A stretch of DNA of 64,000 nt from Lotus japonicus (Eukaryota; Streptophyta; Magnoliopsida; Fabales; Fabaceae). The position numbers and the translations under genes are program-made. Positions 58,417 to 64,000 of this stretch are shown here, piece by piece. The notes beneath the pieces are model-generated. The model searched no databases and was not told the origin of the DNA. It saw only the letters and a list, made by a program, of their open reading frames with translations. The number at the start of each line of letters is the position of its first letter. Within the stretch, counting starts at the first letter, position 1. Where the stretch lies: the NCBI RefSeq assembly GCF_012489685.1, contig NC_080043.1, positions 61,993,920 to 62,057,919 on the forward strand. Direction: 5' to 3'.

Positions 58417-58639
58417 TTAAAAGAAGAAATTTGAACAAGTGAGAAACCTAAGGTGAAACATGAAATTGAGAAGGCAACTATATTAAAGGTCACGACTTTT
58501 TATTGTATGTCTTTATGATTTAGTCATAAATGTCAAATCATAACCGACAAGATATGATTGTTTTTAATCATAATTGTTCAAGTTTCAAAATATAAAGAAT
58601 TGTTCGAACATAAGAATCTGAATGTAAGGATATCAAAAT

Positions 58640-59225
58640 TACTCACATGCAAGTACCCGCATATAAAAACCCGTTATAGGTAAAATTACCCGCACCCACG
58701 GGTATCCACGGTTTATTTAATGGATATATTTCCACTATCCATTTATTAATGGAGCGGGTAATGATATTGAATTATTTATACCCACGGATGCCCACCCGAT
58801 ATTTAAAATACTAAAATACCATATATATATATATATATATATAGCAAGAGATGTATATTGAGTTTAATCTCTAATGACTTTGTGTTTGGGGCTTGGATTG
58901 TGGTTCTCTTTCAAGTAAATTTGTACAATGATAATAGTAAAAAGAAGCCCTTAAACTAAAAAATGGAGAAGAAAATAGTTATTCGCCTTCATGCATGGAA
59001 CGTGAGTCTAATCTTGAATTTAAATTTAATTTTTAATATCATTTTCATTTGAAGAAATATATATGAATTCATATATTTCGTCCATGGGTACCCTTGAATA
59101 TCCACATATCTTTTAAAATCCGTTTAAAACTCACTTAATGGATATCCATGTGGGTATAGAACGAGTACGCGTACAAATTTTTATCTGCGGACCGGGTGGT
59201 GGATATTTACTACTCATATGTGAAG
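58640..59225. mobile_element. Degenerate hAT-like element
   Basis: CCCGCACCCACGGGTATCCAC near the left and GGACCGGGTGGTGGATATT near the right, plus internal ATGGATATCCATGTGGGTAT motifs, look like the subterminal repeats of the GGGTACCCG hAT family. No TIR pair or duplication was resolved. A (TA)n run lies at 58818-58842. Confidence 0.4.
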
Positions 59226-60404
59226 GTAAAGCACACTTTTCATCTATGCTATGAACAATGATTTTACAACTGTTTATCTCCGATTTCTTCTGCCTTTCGA
59301 ATTACATTACATACACATTAAGTTTGGGGCTCCTGTTCTAGCCAACCAAAATGGTCACTGGGCCCAATATCATCCTGGTCGGCCCAAAGGAATCACAGCC
59401 AAGTGGACGTCGTTGTCGTGTTGGTCAGCCAAGACGACTAAAATGAAGTCGTAACTCATTCAAACAGCTAACTGAGCAAATGTAAAACTGACAGAGTTAA
59501 TGATTCATAGACCGCTCAAGCAAAACAAATATCTAGGAAGCTATTTACAATGGCTAAAAGAATGTGAAACACTTTCATATTACTGCTCATATATTGAAAT
59601 CTATAGATACATGTTTGATAATTGCATATTTTAAGCATTACTAATTTGCTCATATGTTGCTTTCCCAAGTTTATGTGTTTTTTCTATGATTTTGAGCTGA
59701 GTTGAGTGTCTTTTAAAGATATATATATCCTATTGGCGATTCACACGACTCCGCCATACTCTCTTTCTCAATCACCACAGTGCACCATCACTCTTGATTT
59801 ATGGAAGAACAATATTTCTTTTATAGATTATATTTTTACTCGTTTGAAAGCAATGGATAAAATCTAAATAGAGTAGTGATGTATGTGTCAAGGGGCAGAA
59901 CCATAAAAGATGGATAAGGGAGCAAAAATTTAACACATTAAGTAAAGTTAAAATCACTAGTTGAAAGAGGCGGAATACAAAATTTAAGAGGGGGGAGGGG
60001 ACAAAGATAAGTTTGAATACTATTATTCTATTGAGTGAAAATTTTCTCTTGGGGGCGACCACCTCATTTGGGCACTACCTAGGTCCGCCCTCTGTAGATG
60101 TGTCTATAGCCGCATACACAACAATAATGATACTCACATCTCATTTTTTCTCCATTTCATTGCCACTAATTTTTATTTTTATCTCTCTCTTCTTATCATC
60201 TATAACATCTTATACTTTTTCTCTCTTACTTTTTCTTTTCTTCCTATCTCTCTTCTCCCCCACCTCTTCCTACCTCATTTTTAGGTGTGAAAAAATAATT
60301 ATTCCATACAAAAAGTAGTAACTCGTTTCACTTGCGGCTAATCATTGATGAAGCAGAAAGATTTATTTTCGGTCAAGAAGTTTTTCTTTTTTCAAAATCC
60401 AGTT
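59226..60404. other. Spacer, no gene supported
   Basis: AT-rich spacer. Near 60050-60100, GGGCACTACCTAGGTCCGCC resembles an end motif seen in plant repeats, but I cannot place an element. Short frames here show no domain. Confidence 0.45.
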
Positions 60405-61450
60405 TTTTTTTTTTGAAAGGAAACTGCAAATTCATTAATCAGAAACAGGTATAGAAGCCACTACATCCTCATGAACCAAAGTTATGACCTCCCTAGGGAC
60501 CTCTTCCAACCAAACCATATCAATATACTTGGAAGCGGTACCAGCTAAGAAATCAGCAACAAAATTTCCCCCACGACGAATAAAAGACAAGTCAACATAA
60601 TCAAAAGAGCAAGATAACATAAAACAATCACTAACAATACTAGATAAATACGATCGACCATCTGGAGGTTTCTTCCAAAGCTGGAACAACTGGAAACAAT
60701 TTGTCTCAAAAAGCACCCGATGAAACCCCATATGAACGACAAGCTGCATAGACCAGCGAAAGGCTAATGCCTCCCCAAGGATCGCTGAAGCTGCATGGAG
60801 AAGGTATTGTGTTGCAAAAGAAAGGACCTCGCCCAACATATTCCTCATAATCAATCCAAAACCCACTTCTCCCGTGGTAGCCACAGCTGCATCCAAATTC
60901 AGCTTGTAGATACCATGAGGTGGCCGTGCTCAAGTTGCCTGCAACAACGGAGATGGTCTAGGCACCACTGTTACCTCTGACACCGGCGCAGCAGCTAGCA
61001 TGGAACATCGCTGGATCACGACCGCTACGGGCACAGGAATCTCACCATCTCGGAAAATAACACGGTTGCGCATCTCCCAAAGAGCGTACACTCCAGCCTG
61101 CCATAATGCGAGTGCATCATCATCAGCTCGGAAGAAATCCGCCAAGAAGTCCTTCATGGAGCTAAATCCGTGCACACGAATGGAAAGGGGAGAGCCAAAC
61201 TAGAAATTTTGAGCTACAGTCTCCTCCTCATTAGCATACATCGGGCACAAAGGATCAACGTCAATGCCTCTCCGACTAAGCGCGGCACGAACCGGAAGTC
61301 AAGATGAAACCACACGCCACGCCACCTCCTTGCAACAGGGCTGGGCATTAGTACGCCCAAACTTCTTCCACAAAGGAGCTGGAAGCGATGGCTGGGAAGA
61401 GGTTGACGAACAAGCGCCAAGGAGCTTCCTACGAACAAAAATATAACCAG
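60405..61450 (-). mobile_element. LINE 3' part (zf-RVT to RNase H and tail)
   Basis: Minus-strand LINE piece ending in a T run at about 60404-60417 followed by GAAAGGAAACTGCAAATTC. It extends through RNase H to a zf-RVT portion near 61400, where homology ends. A target duplication was not resolved. It is a different subfamily from the LINE at 1-4062. Confidence 0.8.
60435..61438 (-). pseudogene. LINE ORF2 C-terminal part: zf-RVT and RNase H, broken
   Basis: The zf-RVT end is recognisable from about 61400 (WKKFGRTNAQPCCKEVAWRV, then LCPMYANEEETV) with an in-frame stop near 61300 and another near 61200. A linker with ADDDALALWQAGVYALWEMR follows. A further stop near 60928 precedes RNase H, which reads IYKLNLDAAVATTGEVGFGL, ILGEALAFRWSMQL and FIRRGGNFVADFLAG before the natural stop at 60435. 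The RNase H segment alone is open, but the element cannot make a working ORF2. Confidence 0.85.
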
Positions 61451-61600
61451 ATTTGGAACATTTTTTTTACGGTATCATGGACAACTTTGACATAAACAAA
61501 TGTGTTTTTATTTTTCAATGCTGTTCATTTTTCAATTGATAAATGTAGATATTTTTGTCTAAATAAATGTAGATATGAGAATATGACTTTTCAGACTTTG

Positions 61601-63530
61601 TGTAAGACCCCGAATTAAATAATTAGATTATTTATTTACTTTCGTCGTGTTGATTAATTAAGTAATTATATTTTATTGTTTTATGTTATTTTCTTGACTA
61701 GAATCCTATTACGAGTCACTAAAACTATTTATATAATAATTAAGTTCAGATTATGTTTAAGGTTGACCCGGTAGTCAGCTTAAGTAATAGCACGAGCCAT
61801 ATTCGCACCCGACTATGGTCGAGAGTGTCCGAAAAAGGCTATATCCGCTCTTAGAGCACTGATAAAGAGAATTTTAGAATTAAAGAGAGAATAAGAACCT
61901 CTGAGAATTTTTCCCATGACCATCTTTCCGATACGAAACCCTGGACTGTACGCTTGTTAGGTTTCGCTTCCCGGAAGTCCGCCGAAGCCAGACTTTAACT
62001 TCTCGGGTACTTTAACTAAGACCCTGAATTAAGAGTTTTTCTATTCGGAGCTTCTAACGAAGTTTCCATCCGCGGAGCCTCATTTCTTTCGACGTTTGTG
62101 ATATTTCTTCAGCAGGAAGTTTCTTCATCCGACGTCGACTGCAAAAAGTAGTTTTTCGGTGTAAATCGACTCACACCGTCTTTGAGACGTTTTCCTCAAT
62201 TAAATGAACCTTGATTTGAGTTTCGACATTCTGTCGCCGAATACTCAATTTTTATCAGCAGACGAAAGTATCAAAACGACCGGAACCGCGAAATATCGAT
62301 TTTTCGGATTTTCGCCTCACCTATAAAAAAGGGAAAAAATGAGAAATTTAATGAGAAATTTCTCATTTCTTCCCATAAGAGGCCGCGAGCTCCAAGGAGG
62401 AAGGGGGAGAAGAGAATTTTGTTGTTTCTTGCCCGATCGTCACACAGTCAGTTGCTATACGTAGGCCTCGAGGTACTGATGTTATTCCTTACCTCTGATC
62501 GTAAATTCTGTCGCTTTTCTCTATGTCTTTCTGTGCTCAAAGTTTTGAGCTTTTTGTAAAAGTGTCCAAATAACTTGATTTTTCTGTCTAAACTTGGTTT
62601 TACTGTTATCTGATTTGATGGTATATTGTCAAGGTTGTTGATATCTGATTTGATGTTATATCGTTGAGGTTATTGTTATTTGATTTGATGTTATACTGTT
62701 GAGATTATTGTCATATGATTTGATTCTATACTGTGGAGGTTGTGGATATCTGAGCTGTTATATGCTGTTAAGTTGATATCTGAATTGATGTTATATCGTT
62801 GAGGTTATTGTTATCTGATTTAAATCTGTTACTATGTTGTTGATATCTGATCAAATCTATGTTGTTGATATCTAATTTGATTTTATGTTGTTGGATATAT
62901 GCTGTCATCTATATGAAATTAAGTTGCTAGCTTATGTGCCATGTTATGCACTTAAACTTTAATAACATGTTTTTCCCTTTTATACGTGGTAATTGCATGG
63001 AGTTAACCATTTCTATTTGCTACTTGTTGTTTGGGCGCTTAACGCTATTAGGCGACGGAGAACCCTCGATGGAGCTTGACCTCAGTACGAGCCGAAGATG
63101 ATGACTTGAAGATTAGTGAAGGACCTTTGGTTAGAGAGCTTACCGTTATTGGTTTAAGCTCACCTAACGATTTTAAGGAATTTATGTTTGAATTTCCGGG
63201 TAGATTCCGATGCTTTGCTTTCCTGCAGTTCCCTGATGCGGAGACCATAGGAAGTATCTCGGATTCATGGCGTCCTTGCATTATAGATTCTTCGTTGAGT
63301 TGTTTCTATTGGTTAGGTTTTGTAGGTTGGGTGCTTTCGTATTTACCTTCGGGTACTTGCCTTATTCAAGGCTTGATGTAAATCTATATGTAGATAGGAG
63401 TATGCATGACATGTTTTAGAAACACTTTGAAAAGAAAAAAATATACTCATGTTTATAAATCATTTTGGAAAACATTGCATATTTATTTTATCAGGTTACA
63501 ATGGTGACCCCCGAAATCCGGAGTGTTGCA
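61601..63530 (+). mobile_element. Solo LTR (1930 bp), relative of the inner element's LTR
   Basis: TGTAAGACCCCGAATTAAAT...CCGGAGTGTTGCA with perfect 5 bp duplications CTTTG at 61596-61600 and 63531-63535. It shares with the 39539 LTR the strings CTGGACTGTACGC, GTCCGCCGA, AAAAAGTAGTTTTTCGG and a TATAAA box (62331) in the same order, so it is a diverged member of the same lineage. GATATCTGATTTGATG-like repeats fill 62620-62880. An open frame at 63076-63381 is probably chance. Confidence 0.9.
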
Positions 63531-63735
63531 CTTTGGCCCAAAATCTATATAAAAAAAAAGGACTTTTCTTACATGGATAGCAACATAGCCGCCCAAAATA
63601 TATCTATCCTTAAAGTAAATTTTTAGATTGAGGCCCATTTGTAATCGAAAATATTTTATAAAACTATGATAATTATATTTGAATTATGAATTCAATATTT
63701 GTTCACTATCAATGTTAACTTTTATCGTCCCCATA

Positions 63736-63770
63736 AGATAAGATAGCTCAAGTGGTAGGAGTTGAGTGTT
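63736..63770 (+). mobile_element. SINE head fragment
   Basis: ATAGCTCAAGTGGTAGGAG is a good pol III A-box context of tRNA-derived SINEs. The B box and 3' part are missing because other repeat sequence follows. Confidence 0.4.
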
Positions 63771-64000
63771 CAAAACCAAACTAATCCAAACAAAACCGAA
63801 AAACCGATTCAAAAAAACCGAAATCCAATCAAACCGAACGGACTGAAAATTGAAAAAATCGAAATTATTTATTGGATCAGTTCGGATTTGATTTTCAAAA
63901 CCGAATCAATCCAATCCAAACCGAACATTCACAAATATGTATACTTTTAGTTATACATATATCATACCATTTACACTTACATAGTACATATTTATTGTTT
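63771..64000. mobile_element. hAT-like repeat, cut by window end
   Basis: Many AACCGAA and CCAATCC strings with GGATCAGTTCGGATTTGATT between them are typical of non-autonomous hAT subterminal regions. It runs into AT-rich sequence at the window edge. Termini were not defined. Confidence 0.45.

Noticed and set aside
59226..60318. Short frames and a GGGCACTACCTAGGTCCGCC string suggesting an element end
   Set aside because: I found no partner terminus or duplication, so I left it as spacer.
63076..63381. 101-codon frame in the solo LTR
   Set aside because: LTR sequence with no domain. A frame of this length is plausible by chance in this composition.

Overview
The window is nuclear DNA of a flowering plant. 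It carries an interrupted plant-type APC8/CDC23 gene with GT-AG introns, a single-exon plant organic cation transporter, and plant families of LINE, Copia, Gypsy, MULE, hAT, Stowaway, PIF/Harbinger, Helitron and SINE elements. The gene sequences look eudicot. The element families resemble those I know from legumes, but that assignment is only an impression. I see no bacterial, viral or organellar genes.

Only two genes look intact. APC8 (8699-13035, +, four exons, 580 codons) encodes a TPR subunit of the anaphase-promoting complex. An OCT-type major-facilitator transporter (14858-16450, -, 530 codons) lies tail-to-tail with it. A 5' fragment of APC8 (5776-6138) lies upstream, separated from the real gene by a truncated Copia element. 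A fragment of an R2R3-MYB gene resembling the TDF1/MYB35 clade (32390-32925, -) sits among Helitron ends.

Layout: 1-4062 is a decayed L1-type LINE interrupted by a probable solo LTR that itself holds a MULE. 5199-9053 holds the duplicated APC8 5' region around a Copia fragment, and 8699-16530 the two host genes. 18010-20330 holds a Gypsy remnant, a MULE-type MITE and a SINE. 20790-28240 is a diverged segmental repeat opened by nested solo LTRs and MULEs. 29158-34780 is a cluster of Helitron copies and ends. 37976-51179 is a nested pair of LTR retrotransposons. 51470-54731 is a second Helitron copy interrupted by hAT and MULE insertions. 55257-64000 holds LINE fragments, a PIF/Harbinger-like element filled by a CCA/CCG microsatellite, and a 1.93 kb solo LTR.

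The most notable object is the nested retrotransposon pair. The outer one is a non-coding, minus-strand Gypsy-type element with ~99% identical 344/348 bp LTRs and a perfect GTAAG target duplication. Inside it sits an 11.0 kb Gypsy element with perfect TATCA duplications, 3.6 kb LTRs that differ to my eye by one 13 bp indel, an open gag, and a pol region reduced to frameshifted debris. It looks like a recently mobilised element dependent on proteins supplied in trans. All coordinates and identities were read by eye without alignment software.
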